Shown: piece by piece, positions 53,733 through 61,760 of the stretch
How positions within the stretch are numbered: position 1 is the stretch's first letter
How the letters are laid out: each line of letters starts with the position of its first letter
Assembly (NCBI RefSeq): GCF_014490555.1
Contig: NZ_CP061032.1
Coordinates: 1,798,001 to 1,862,000, forward strand
Length of the DNA stretch: 64,000 nt
Source: Corynebacterium lujinxingii
GTDB lineage: Bacteria; Actinomycetota; Actinomycetes; Mycobacteriales; Mycobacteriaceae
Direction of reading: 5' to 3'
The notes under the pieces: generated by a model
Told to the model about the DNA's origin: nothing
Databases searched by the model: none
Seen by the model: the letters and a program-made list of their open reading frames with translations, nothing else
Made by a program: the position numbers and the translations under genes

Positions 53733-55718
53733 CTAAGAGCGGTTCTGAAATTGGGCCAACATCTCGTTGTACCGGCGCCATTCCTCGTCGTCGGTCTCTT
53801 CGGCGTGGCGGTCGACTTCGGCGGTCTCGGCGCGGTCGTCGCGAAGCCACTGGCGAAACAGTTCCCCGAAGACGATGACGAGCGGGAAGGACCCCGACGC
53901 CCACGCGATGCCGCCGCCTTCCTTTTGCACCTTGAGCAGGTCCGGATCCCACGGCAGTTCAAGCGAGTTGTAGAAGTCCTCCCCCATGACCACGCCAAGT
54001 TGCATGAGGTAGACGCCCATGAACAGGTGGAACGGCATGGACACCCACAGCCACGCCAGGCGCGTCTTCGCGGTCACGCGGCCCTCGATGTGGTCCGGCC
54101 CGATGAGTTCCCAGAAGTAGAAGTAGCCGGAGACCATAAATACGGCGTTCATGATCACGTGGCCGGCGTGCTCGGAGATCATCAGCTCGTAGAGCGGGAT
54201 GAAGATGTACATGGCGTAGAAGAACACCAAAAACTGGATGGCGGACACCGGCGGGAACGTGACCACGCGCAGGAATTTCGAGCGCTGGAAACTCTCCGCC
54301 CACATCCGCGGGTTGAACTCGCCGGCCGGGTACGCGTGGCTAATCAGCGTCAGCGGCGCGCCGAGCACCAGAAACACCGGCACGCCCATGGACAGGATCA
54401 TGTGCACCGTCATGTGCACCGAGTACGACGCCGGCATGTGCATGCCTAACCCCGAACTCAAGGTGACCACGACCGTTGCACACCCCAGCAACCACCACGC
54501 CGTCCGCGACGCCTTCCACCCGTCCACCCGACGCGTGAGGTGCAGGTAGTACACCGCGAGCAGGATCGCGATGACGCTAAACAGCAGTTCGGGGCGCCAC
54601 ATGGTGACCCAGTTGGTCCAGGTCAGCGGCTCGGACAGGTTGTAGCCCATCTGCACCTGCATGCGCGTCAGATTCGGGTCCAGCGGCGGCGGGGGCGGGG
54701 TGCGTCCGAGCGTGACCGCAAGGCCTGAAATACCTGCCATGATGAGCACCTCGCCCATCGCTAATCGACGAAACGCCGTCGGCTCCCCCTCCAACACCGG
54801 AATCGTGCGAGCGCGGTGCACATACCCGATCACGCCGAGCACCACGATGCCGACCGTTTTCACGATGAGCACGATACCGTAGTTGTACTGCGTTAAATCC
54901 TCCAGGCGCACGCGGATCAGCGCGTTGACCACGCCGGAAGCCGCCATCGCGATCACGGAAAACAAAGCGATGCGGGAGTAGCGGTGGGTGGCTTGGGTGA
55001 GGTGAGGGCCTCGTCGTAAAGCATGCGCCGTAAGCGCCATCAGGCCGCCGACCCAGAGCAGCATGGCCACCAGGTGCCAGATCAGCGAGTTGGTGCCGTA
55101 GTCGTGCGCGCCGCCGGTGGCCGAGTGACCCGTCAGCGCGATGGGCATGATGACCACGATCGAGCCGATCAGCAGCGCCACCTGCGACCACCAACTCGTC
55201 GCGGTGTAGGCACCGACTGCGACGACGGCCGCGAAGATAGCGACGAGCAGCCACACTTGCGCGTCCGCGACCTGCTCGAGCGCCTGCGACCAGGCGGCGG
55301 CCTCGAAGAACACGGTGCGCAGGGGCTGACCGGAGACGTCTGAAAGCACGAGCGGGATCATGACCAGGCCGATGAGCGCGAGGCCTGCGCTGGCGTGCGC
55401 GCCGGTACGGGTAGCGATGTGCCCGTCGACGGTGAGGAGGGCGCCGTTGAGGTCGTCCTGGGTCTGCTTCGGCGGGATGAGAAACGCCCCGAGCAGGAAC
55501 GACCCCGTGGCCAGCGCCATGAGCAGCCACGCCACCCCACGAAGCGCCGGCAGGCCAAACGTCGTGGCGATACCCGGGTCCGGGATGCCGAGCGCCGCGA
55601 GCGAACCGCCGGTAAACGACTGCGCCACCGCGCCCGCCACCACCGCGGCGACCACGAATGCTGCGAGATACAACGGCCAGGCGGGGGCGACAGTGCGTTT
55701 GCGGGCAGTCTCAGTCAT
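53733..55718 (-). CDS. CopD-CtaG fusion, copper handling / cytochrome oxidase assembly membrane protein
   Basis: 661 residues with about 15 predicted helices. The N-terminal half (to about 330) contains the CopD copper-resistance domain (HLVAMLLWVGGLMALT, TQATHRYSRIALFSV). The C-terminal half is a caa3_CtaG domain (LGMHMPASYSVHMTVHMILSM with several His/Met, then YPLYELMISEHAGHVIMN-like). CtaG delivers copper to cytochrome oxidase. The same fusion occurs in mycobacteria (Rv0102). No copper-responsive operator was identified. Confidence 0.88.
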   Translation of the reverse strand: MTETARKRTVAPAWPLYLAAFVVAAVVAGAVAQSFTGGSLAALGIPDPGIATTFGLPALRGVAWLLMALATGSFLLGAFLIPPKQTQDDLNGALLTVDGHIATRTGAHASAGLALIGLVMIPLVLSDVSGQPLRTVFFEAAAWSQALEQVADAQVWLLVAIFAAVVAVGAYTATSWWSQVALLIGSIVVIMPIALTGHSATGGAHDYGTNSLIWHLVAMLLWVGGLMALTAHALRRGPHLTQATHRYSRIALFSVIAMAASGVVNALIRVRLEDLTQYNYGIVLIVKTVGIVVLGVIGYVHRARTIPVLEGEPTAFRRLAMGEVLIMAGISGLAVTLGRTPPPPPLDPNLTRMQVQMGYNLSEPLTWTNWVTMWRPELLFSVIAILLAVYYLHLTRRVDGWKASRTAWWLLGCATVVVTLSSGLGMHMPASYSVHMTVHMILSMGVPVFLVLGAPLTLISHAYPAGEFNPRMWAESFQRSKFLRVVTFPPVSAIQFLVFFYAMYIFIPLYELMISEHAGHVIMNAVFMVSGYFYFWELIGPDHIEGRVTAKTRLAWLWVSMPFHLFMGVYLMQLGVVMGEDFYNSLELPWDPDLLKVQKEGGGIAWASGSFPLVIVFGELFRQWLRDDRAETAEVDRHAEETDDEEWRRYNEMLAQFQNRS

Positions 55719-55772
55719 GCTGCATACCCTACTTTCGCCCCTGCCTGGGCCATAACTACAATTGTTCGCATT

Positions 55773-55846
55773 GCCTCCGTAGCTCAGTGGATTAGAGCAT
55801 CCGGTTTCTACCCGGCTGGTCGCGGGTTCGAATCCTGCCGGGGGCG
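55773..55846 (+). tRNA. tRNA-Arg (anticodon TCT)
   Basis: A 74-nt cloverleaf with acceptor GCCTCCG/CGGGGGC, anticodon loop TTTCTAC (anticodon TCT) and T-loop GTTCGAATC. CCA is not encoded. Confidence 0.95.
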
Positions 55847-55945
55847 CTTCTTTTTTGCCTGGTCAGGGCGGTTTTGGGGTTGTTGTTGCGTGTGCGTCGC
55901 TACAGTTGACGAAGTCCCACACCTTGACGCAAAGGAGGCCAACAC

Positions 55946-56071
55946 ATGGCTGACGAGAAGAACTCCCCCGTAGACGTCGACAGCATCGACAACCTGTCCG
56001 ACCCGGATGCCGACGCTTCCGTGCAGGAAACCGGCGAAGACAACGACTTCGAGGCAGACGGCGCGGACTAG
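55946..56071 (+). CDS. Small acidic protein, 41 residues
   Basis: An ATG at 55946, seven bases after a perfect AAGGAGG, opens a 41-codon frame ending TAG at 56069-56071. The product begins MADEKNSPVDVDSIDN and contains many Asp and Glu residues with almost no basic ones. The strong ribosome-binding site and biased composition support a real gene. No hydrophobic segment or domain is seen. Acidic small proteins may bind cations or mimic DNA, which is inference. Confidence 0.7.
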   Translation: MADEKNSPVDVDSIDNLSDPDADASVQETGEDNDFEADGAD

Positions 56072-56151
56072 GTAGTCCCCCCTTGGTTGTGGCGGCTGGC
56101 GGTGTTGCCGGCCGCCTTTTTCGTGCTTGTGGGGTGTTTGCTGGGGCTGGC

Positions 56152-56235
56152 GCTGGATGGCGCATTGTGGATGGCACATTTCGCCCCTTTCGCGCCAAAT
56201 GCGCCATGCAGGATGCGCCATTTGGCCCGCCCGCA
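56152..56235. repeat. Flanking repeat, left copy (upstream of the MHS transporter gene)
   Basis: About 84 bp nearly identical to 57745-57828. Its right arm GCCATGCAGGATGCGCC (56203-56219) is intact, while the left arm is altered to GGCGCATTGTGGATGGC. The shared centre is CATTTCGCCCCTTTCGCGCC. Confidence 0.85.
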
Positions 56236-56318
56236 CCGGCGCGACTCCAGACTGCTCCCCGTTTTTGGAACACCATTCCCACAATGTGATACATTCCTTC
56301 CATTCTGCGATACATAAA

Positions 56319-56333
56319 TTCCATACGGCGGAA
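56319..56333. promoter_or_regulatory. Possible operator upstream of the MHS transporter
   Basis: TTCCATACGGCGGAA is an imperfect palindrome (TTCC..GGAA) of the kind bound by IclR-type regulators of aromatic-acid genes. Two GATACAT words (56287 and 56309 region) lie next to it. It is 15 bp upstream of the ATG. Speculative. Confidence 0.35.
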
Positions 56334-56347
56334 CGGAAGGAATAGCG

Positions 56348-57730
56348 ATGACAGCAAGCGTCGAACATCACCCGACACCGGCGGCACCAACCCCAGCCGC
56401 CATCCGGGAGACCACAGCGGAGGAGCGCGCCCGCGTCAGGCTCGCATCCACGATCGGCACGACCATCGAGTTTTACGACTTCTACGCGTACGCCACCGCA
56501 GCCGTGGCGGTCTTCCCGTTCCTCTTCTTCCCTAGGTCGGAGTCGAGCACGGTCGCGCTGCTGTCGTCGTTTGCAACGTTCGGCCTGGCGTTCATCGCAC
56601 GCCCGCTCGGTTCGGTGCTGTTCGGGCACTTCGGCGACAAGGTCGGCCGCAAGGCCACGCTGGTTGGCGCGCTGTTGACCATGGGCATCACCACGTTCAT
56701 CATCGGCCTGCTGCCCACCTACGCGCAGGCCGGCATCTGGGCGCCGGCACTGCTCGCGTTGATGCGCTTCTGCCAGGGTCTCGGCCTGGGCGGCGAGTGG
56801 TCCGGCGCAGCCCTTTTGTCCACCGAGACCGCCGCGAAGGGCCGCCGCGCCTGGGCCGGCATGTGGCCGCAACTCGGTGCACCGTTCGGCTTCCTGCTGG
56901 CTAACGGCCTGTTCCTCATCCTGGTCAGCGTGCTCGGCCACACCTCCGGCGACTTCGAGGGCGCGTTCATGGCCTGGGGCTGGCGCGTGCCGTTCCTGCT
57001 GTCCATCGTGATGGTCGGCATCGGTCTGTGGGTACGCCTGCAGATTGAAGAGACACCAGTGTTCCAGCAGGTGGAGCAGAACGACCAGAAGGCCGCTTCC
57101 CCGATGGCGGAGGTGTTCAAGACCGCCTGGAAGCCGCTGATCCAGGGCACGTTCATCATGGTCGGCTGCTACACGCTGTTCTACATCGTGACCACGTGGT
57201 TCCTCTCCTACGGCATCGGCTCCGCGGAGGAGGGTGTTGGCCTGGGCATCGAGTACCCGACCTTCCTGAAGCTGCAGCTGGTGTGCATCTTCGGGTTCAT
57301 GGTGGGCATCCCGATCTCCGCGCGCCTGGCAGACACCTACGGCCGCCGCCCGACGCTGGGGCTGACCTCGGTGGCGATCATCATTTACGGCCTGTGCTTC
57401 AAGTGGCTGCTCAATCCGGAGACGTTCACTATGTTCTCGCTGGGCGTCTTTTTGTTCCTGGGCATGGTGCTCACCGGGTTCATCTTCGGCCCGATGTCCG
57501 CGATCTTGCCGGAGCTGTTCCCGTCGAATGTGCGCTACACCGGCTCGGGCATTTCATACAACGTCTCGTCGATTCTGGGTGCGGCGATCGCCCCGTTCAT
57601 CGCAACGGCGCTGCAAACCAACTACGGCCCGAAGGCTGTGGGCTACTACCTCGTGGTGGTCACGGTGATCTCGCTGGTGGCGATCCTGTCCGCCCCTGAG
57701 ACGAAGAACTTGGAGATGCACGAGGTTTAG
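56348..57730 (+). CDS. MFS transporter, metabolite:H+ symporter (MHS) type
   Basis: 460 residues with 12 predicted helices. STIGTTIEFYDFYAY at the first helix and GHFGDKVGRKATL in loop 2-3 are signatures of the MHS group (ShiA, ProP, PcaT-like), which import carboxylates, shikimate or osmolytes. QGLGLGGEWSGAALL lies in helix 4. The substrate cannot be read from sequence. The ATG has GGAAGGA 6 nt upstream. The gene is bracketed by two copies of a repeat (56152 and 57745). Confidence 0.9.
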   Translation: MTASVEHHPTPAAPTPAAIRETTAEERARVRLASTIGTTIEFYDFYAYATAAVAVFPFLFFPRSESSTVALLSSFATFGLAFIARPLGSVLFGHFGDKVGRKATLVGALLTMGITTFIIGLLPTYAQAGIWAPALLALMRFCQGLGLGGEWSGAALLSTETAAKGRRAWAGMWPQLGAPFGFLLANGLFLILVSVLGHTSGDFEGAFMAWGWRVPFLLSIVMVGIGLWVRLQIEETPVFQQVEQNDQKAASPMAEVFKTAWKPLIQGTFIMVGCYTLFYIVTTWFLSYGIGSAEEGVGLGIEYPTFLKLQLVCIFGFMVGIPISARLADTYGRRPTLGLTSVAIIIYGLCFKWLLNPETFTMFSLGVFLFLGMVLTGFIFGPMSAILPELFPSNVRYTGSGISYNVSSILGAAIAPFIATALQTNYGPKAVGYYLVVVTVISLVAILSAPETKNLEMHEV

Positions 57731-57744
57731 AACCTCCCGCTGGC

Positions 57745-57828
57745 ACTGGATGGCGCATCCTGCATGGCACATTTCGCCTCTTTCGCGCCAAATGCGCCAT
57801 GCAGGATGCGCCATTTGGCCCGCCGGCA
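57745..57828. repeat. Flanking repeat, right copy, with perfect 17-bp arms
   Basis: GGCGCATCCTGCATGGC (57752-57768) and GCCATGCAGGATGCGCC (57796-57812) are exact inverse complements around a 27-bp centre. The unit repeats the one upstream of the transporter in the same orientation. It is also placed where the transporter's transcript would end, so it may act as a terminator hairpin, though no T-run follows. Confidence 0.88.
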
Positions 57829-57908
57829 CAGGCAGGAAACGCGCAAACTCGCACGCACACCCAGGCGACCACGCACCCAGCCACCCCAACCCCTTGCTTT
57901 CCACACCA

Positions 57909-57925
57909 GCAAGTGACACACTTGC
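57909..57925. promoter_or_regulatory. Palindromic operator before a membrane protein/regulator pair
   Basis: GCAAGTG-ACA-CACTTGC is a perfect 7-bp inverted repeat with a 3-bp spacer, 4 bp before the start codon at 57930. The second gene of the operon encodes a winged-helix regulator, so autoregulation is likely. Confidence 0.6.
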
Positions 57926-57929
57926 ACAT

Positions 57930-58355
57930 ATGGAAAACAACAACATCTCAAAGGAAGAGGCACGCGCCGCCCTCGAGCAGGTGGACGGGATCGAGCAAAG
58001 CGCCCGCAAGCCTCCCACACCGACGTGGGCCTACGCCATCCTCGGCACCAGTTTCGGCGTCACGATCGCCGGCACGATCATCGGCTGGAAGTACTGGTGG
58101 GTGTTGTTCCTGCTCATCGTCGTCGCCTGCATCGCGCTCGCCATCTGGGACAACAACCGTAACGTGCGCCCGAGCATGAAGCAGCCGCTACAGGAAGACC
58201 CGAAGCCGAACTGGGCCTCCGCACTTGCTCCAATGCTCGTCTTTCCGCTGACCTGGTTGGTCCCCGAGGGCAGTGTGGTCGGCGGGACCATCGCCGGCGT
58301 AATCACGGCGGTCATATTCACGGCCGTCATGATCCACGAAAGCAGGAACCGATGA
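57930..58355 (+). CDS. Small membrane protein of a regulator-linked pair
   Basis: 141 residues. A charged N-terminus (KEEARAALEQVDGIEQ) is followed by four hydrophobic helices at about 35-52, 55-70, 98-112 and 116-135. No ribosome-binding site is visible, so it may be leaderless. The arrangement, a small membrane protein followed by an overlapping MarR-like regulator, is common in actinobacteria; the function is unknown. The ATGA overlap couples it to the next gene. Confidence 0.75.
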   Translation: MENNNISKEEARAALEQVDGIEQSARKPPTPTWAYAILGTSFGVTIAGTIIGWKYWWVLFLLIVVACIALAIWDNNRNVRPSMKQPLQEDPKPNWASALAPMLVFPLTWLVPEGSVVGGTIAGVITAVIFTAVMIHESRNR

Positions 58356-58672
58356 GCGCCCCTAAAATCGACCCTGTTATTCACCCCCTGGCGCGGCTGA
58401 AGATCTGTGCGGCGTTGTACCACGGCGGTGCCGTCGAGAAGCAAACGTCCCGGCACGAGATGCGCTTCAGCTCGCTGCGGGACCAAATAGACCTGTCAGA
58501 TTCAGCGTTGTCGAAGCAGTTGGACCGGCTCGAGGAGCACGGTTACGTCACGCGCTTTCGCGAGTACGGCTCATCCCGGGCGAAGGACACCGTGTGGGTC
58601 ACGCTGACGGCGACGGGCGCGGAGGCGTTCGAGCGCCACACGGCGGCGCTGCGCGAGATCGCGGACGGGTAG
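58352..58672 (+). CDS. Winged-helix transcriptional regulator, MarR/PadR-like
   Basis: 106 residues forming one winged-helix domain: RLKICAALYHG, FSSLRDQIDLSDSALSKQLDRLEEHGYV (recognition helix) and a wing with SSRAKDTVWVTLT. The likely target is the palindrome at 57909. Probably a repressor of its own operon. Confidence 0.83.
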   Translation: MSAPKIDPVIHPLARLKICAALYHGGAVEKQTSRHEMRFSSLRDQIDLSDSALSKQLDRLEEHGYVTRFREYGSSRAKDTVWVTLTATGAEAFERHTAALREIADG

Positions 58673-58682
58673 ATTCGGACGC

Positions 58683-59489
58683 ATGAGTTTTCCAGGACCT
58701 TCCACCCAATCGTTCGCGCTGATCACCGGCGCGAGCCAAGGCATCGGCGAGGCCATCGCGCGCGACTTGGCGAAAGGCGGCCACAACCTCATTGTCGTGG
58801 CGCGTCGCGAGGAGGTGCTGACCTCGCTTGCCGACGACCTCGCCTCCGCCCACGGCGTCAACGTCGAAGTCTTCGCGGCGGATCTGTCGAAGGAACGTGA
58901 CGTGACGGCGCTGCTCGACCACATCCGAAAGCGCCGGATCGACATTTGCGTCAACTCGGCCGGCATCGCCTCGTTCGGCCCGTTTATGCAGCAGGACTGG
59001 GACTACGAGACAAACCAGTTCAATCTCAACGCCACGGCGGTGTTCCGCATCACCAAGGCGGTGCTGGATCAGATGGTGCCGCGCGGCGAGGGCGCGCTGT
59101 GCAACGTCGGTTCCGCGGCCGGCAACCTGCCGATTCCGAACAACGCCACCTACGTGTTCACCAAGGCGGGCGTCAACCAGTTCACGGAGGCGCTGCACTA
59201 CGAACTTAAAGGTTCCGGCGTAAACGTCACGCTGCTCGCCCCCGGCCCGGTGCGCGAGGCGCACATTCCGGAGGAGGAGCAGTCGATTGTGGACAAGGTA
59301 GTGCCCGATTTTCTGTGGACCACCTACGAGTCCTGCGCCGCCGACACGCTCAAAGCGATGCGCAAGAACCGGCGTCGCGTGGTGCCGGGCCCGCTGAGCA
59401 AGGCCATGGATGTTGTGTCGACATACGCCCCGCGCGGGTTGCTCCCGCCGATCATGGGCAAGTTCTACGCCAAGATGGGAGAGGAATAG
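58683..59489 (+). CDS. cmrA: Short-chain dehydrogenase, probable mycolate beta-keto reductase CmrA
   Basis: 268 residues of the classical SDR type: TGASQGIG near residue 14, NSAG, catalytic Ser in VGSAAG and YxxxK as YVFTK. Its place directly upstream of orn matches Rv2509 and the C. glutamicum gene that reduces the 3-oxo mycolate intermediate after Pks13 condensation. The SDR family is certain; the substrate is from synteny. It abuts orn (TAGATG). Confidence 0.78.
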   Translation: MSFPGPSTQSFALITGASQGIGEAIARDLAKGGHNLIVVARREEVLTSLADDLASAHGVNVEVFAADLSKERDVTALLDHIRKRRIDICVNSAGIASFGPFMQQDWDYETNQFNLNATAVFRITKAVLDQMVPRGEGALCNVGSAAGNLPIPNNATYVFTKAGVNQFTEALHYELKGSGVNVTLLAPGPVREAHIPEEEQSIVDKVVPDFLWTTYESCAADTLKAMRKNRRRVVPGPLSKAMDVVSTYAPRGLLPPIMGKFYAKMGEE

Positions 59490-60119
59490 ATGGAAATCGC
59501 AGCCAAGGACAACCGCATTGTCTGGGTTGATCTTGAGATGACGGGTCTGGATCCGGCCCGCCACGTCATCGTCGAGGTTGCGGCGCTGGTCACCGACGCG
59601 GAGCTCAACATTATCGACGACGGCGTGGACCTGGTCGTCCACGCCACCGACGACGACCTGCAGCGCATGGACGACTTTGTCACCCAGATGCACTCCGAAA
59701 ACGGCTTGTTGGACGATATCAAGGCGTCCACGGTCAGTATCCGAGAGGCTGAGGATGCGGTGCTGGCGCTCGTCGATAAGCACTGCGATCCTGCGCACCC
59801 GGCGCCGCTGGCGGGCAACTCGATCGCCACGGACCGGGCGTTTATCCGGGCGCACATGCCGCGTCTCGACGACGCCCTGCACTACCGCATGATCGACGTG
59901 TCCACCGTCAAGGAGCTGTCGCGACGCTGGTTCCCGCGCGCATACTTCAAGCAGCCGGAGAAGGGCATGGCACACAGGGCGCTGGCGGACATCGTGGAAT
60001 CGATCCGCGAGTTGGACTACTACCGCCGCGCCGTGTTCGTGGACTCCCCCGGCCCGGATTCCGATGCGGCCGCGAAGGCTGCGGCCGGCGCGACCGAGAC
60101 CTACCAGCGGTTTTTGTAA
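59490..60119 (+). CDS. orn: Oligoribonuclease
   Basis: 209 residues of the DEDDh exonuclease family: WVDLEMTGLD (Asp, Glu), GNSIATDRAFI (Asp), and HRALADIVESI with catalytic His and Asp. It degrades di- to pentaribonucleotides at the end of RNA decay. GAGGA overlaps the SDR stop as ribosome-binding site. The last chromosomal copy of the 12-nt motif (59770, VDKH) lies inside. Confidence 0.96.
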   Translation: MEIAAKDNRIVWVDLEMTGLDPARHVIVEVAALVTDAELNIIDDGVDLVVHATDDDLQRMDDFVTQMHSENGLLDDIKASTVSIREAEDAVLALVDKHCDPAHPAPLAGNSIATDRAFIRAHMPRLDDALHYRMIDVSTVKELSRRWFPRAYFKQPEKGMAHRALADIVESIRELDYYRRAVFVDSPGPDSDAAAKAAAGATETYQRFL

Positions 60120-60166
60120 ACTTCCGGTGAACGGCTAAGGTGTATCCCGCTGCAAAAAACAGCGAT

Positions 60167-60243
60167 GGTGGCTGTAGTTCAGCTGGTAGAGCACCAGGTT
60201 GTGATCCTGGGTGTCGCGGGTTCGAGTCCCGTCAGCCACCCCA
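60167..60243 (+). tRNA. tRNA-His (anticodon GTG)
   Basis: The extra 5' G (60167) pairs with C at 60240, acceptor GTGGCTG/CAGCCAC, anticodon loop TTGTGAT (anticodon GTG), and CCA encoded at 60241-60243. The gene marks the border between core and mobile-rich DNA. Confidence 0.96.
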
Positions 60244-60254
60244 AAGAATAGCCG

Positions 60255-60277
60255 CTGACCTCGAGAAATGAGGTCAG
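60255..60277. terminator. Hairpin after tRNA-His
   Basis: CTGACCTC and GAGGTCAG form an 8-bp stem over a 7-nt loop 12 bp after the tRNA. Probably ends the tRNA-His transcript; only a short T-run follows. Confidence 0.55.
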
Positions 60278-60334
60278 GGGCTAACTCTTTCTTCGGCTAA
60301 AAGCTCGGCAACTACGCTTTAGATCGTGAAACAC

Positions 60335-61720
60335 GGGTTAAGGGTCAAAATGTGTGTCTGGCGTCGGCGTGTCGTGGGGTTAGATGTGGCCTTTTTGGAT
60401 GCCGATTGAGTGTGTGTAGTTGGTGTCGATAGCGTTGTCGTAGAGGGCTGGTCGTCCGGTTTCGTGGTCGGCTTGGTTCTCGTTGTGGGGTCAGGGTGGA
60501 TACTTTGGCGAGTTGGTCTTGGCCCCAGTTGGACTGCCTGGCGATCTCAACCGGGTCGTCAGGCAGTTCCGCCTTGAGGTAGAGCCACCACTCCAGCATC
60601 CGGCGCTGGTGCTCCCCGGATCTGCCGCGGTGGGTGCGGGCAAGCAGTTTCAGCTGGGCGTTGATCCCGCCTTCAAGACTGTTCGTGGTCGATTTGATCC
60701 GGCTGGAATCGAGCACACCATCGGGTGGGTCGAGATAGACGAACAGTAGGTTGTTGCGTCAGAGGTGGTTGAGGCTGTTGTAGGCCTTGCGGGTGCGTTC
60801 ATGCGTCCACGACCAGCTGCGTTGTTTCGTACAACGGTCGGTGGTCCACGTTTTCTGGTTCATCCAGTCGCGGTAGACGTTGCCGTATTCGTGGAGCTTG
60901 GCACCCCACGCGGCCGCCTCGTCAAGATCGGTGATCTTTGTGAGGTTGAGCGCGAGTTGGTAGATCGCCCGTCCCTCATCGGTGCGCGGGCGTGAGGTGG
61001 TGTAGCGGCGTACCACGCGTTGGGCGTGGACGAGGCAGCGTTGGATCTTGGTTGTGGGCCAGCACGTCTTGATCGCGGTGGCCGCACCTTGGCCACCGTC
61101 GATCACGGCGATCAGGGGCGCGGGGATGCGTTCGCACAGTTGCTGGTAGTCGCGCGTGGTTTCGCGTTTGCACCAGTGTCAGGCGATGACGTGATCCAAG
61201 GTGGCGGCCACAATGAGACATCCGCCGGCGGTGTAGGTGCCGTCAAGGAAGATCTGGTCGTAGACCCGGCCTTCGTGCCCAATGGTGGGATCGGGCACGT
61301 CAATGAGCCAGTACCACGAAAACCGCCGTTTCATGGTGGAGTGGCTGATTCCAGCGTCTTCTGCGAGCGGCCTCAGCGCGGTGGTCGATGTGCAGTGGGC
61401 GATGAATTGTTGAAACACCGCTGCGTAGGTGATATCGCTGCGGTTTTTGGTGGTTGACGCACCACAGATCTTGCACCGCCACCGAGTGGTGCCCTTGGAT
61501 GTTGTTCCGTTGCGTTTCATTTCGCCGCCGCAGTGGCAGCGTGGTTGGTTCCTCGGCATTGAGCCACCACACCACCGGCGCCTACCACAACAACCACGCC
61601 ACACCGGGGATATACGACCACAACAGCGGATATATGCTTTCGGGGCATATATTTCCGGAAAACACAAAGGTCAGATACCAGAAATCACCAATTCCGGACA
61701 CACATTTTGACCCTTAACCC
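60335..61720 (-). mobile_element. IS256-family (IS1249-like) insertion sequence, copy 1
   Basis: 1,386 bp bounded by perfect 24-bp inverted repeats (60335-60358 and 61697-61720, beginning GGGTTAAGGGTCAAAATG). It is flanked by the 8-bp direct duplication TGAAACAC (60327-60334 and 61721-61728), showing a genuine transposition event. It encodes one interrupted transposase on the minus strand. Confidence 0.95.
60345..61559 (-). pseudogene. IS1249-like transposase with two internal TGA codons, copy 1
   Basis: Reading from the ATG at 61557-61559, the frame spans 404 codons. It begins with a zinc-ribbon-like segment (CHCGGEMKRNG, CKICGAST). The DDE triad of IS256-type transposases is visible: Asp in FLDGTYT, Asp in VIDGGQG and Glu in NSLEGGINAQ. 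The frame is broken by TGA at 61179-61181 and at 60759-60761; both sit where a Trp (TGG) would be natural (before HWCKRE and before RNNLLF). Without readthrough no full transposase is made. Confidence 0.85.
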
Positions 61721-61760
61721 TGAAACACGCTCAAGCGTTAGACAGTCAGGGCGACAGTGC

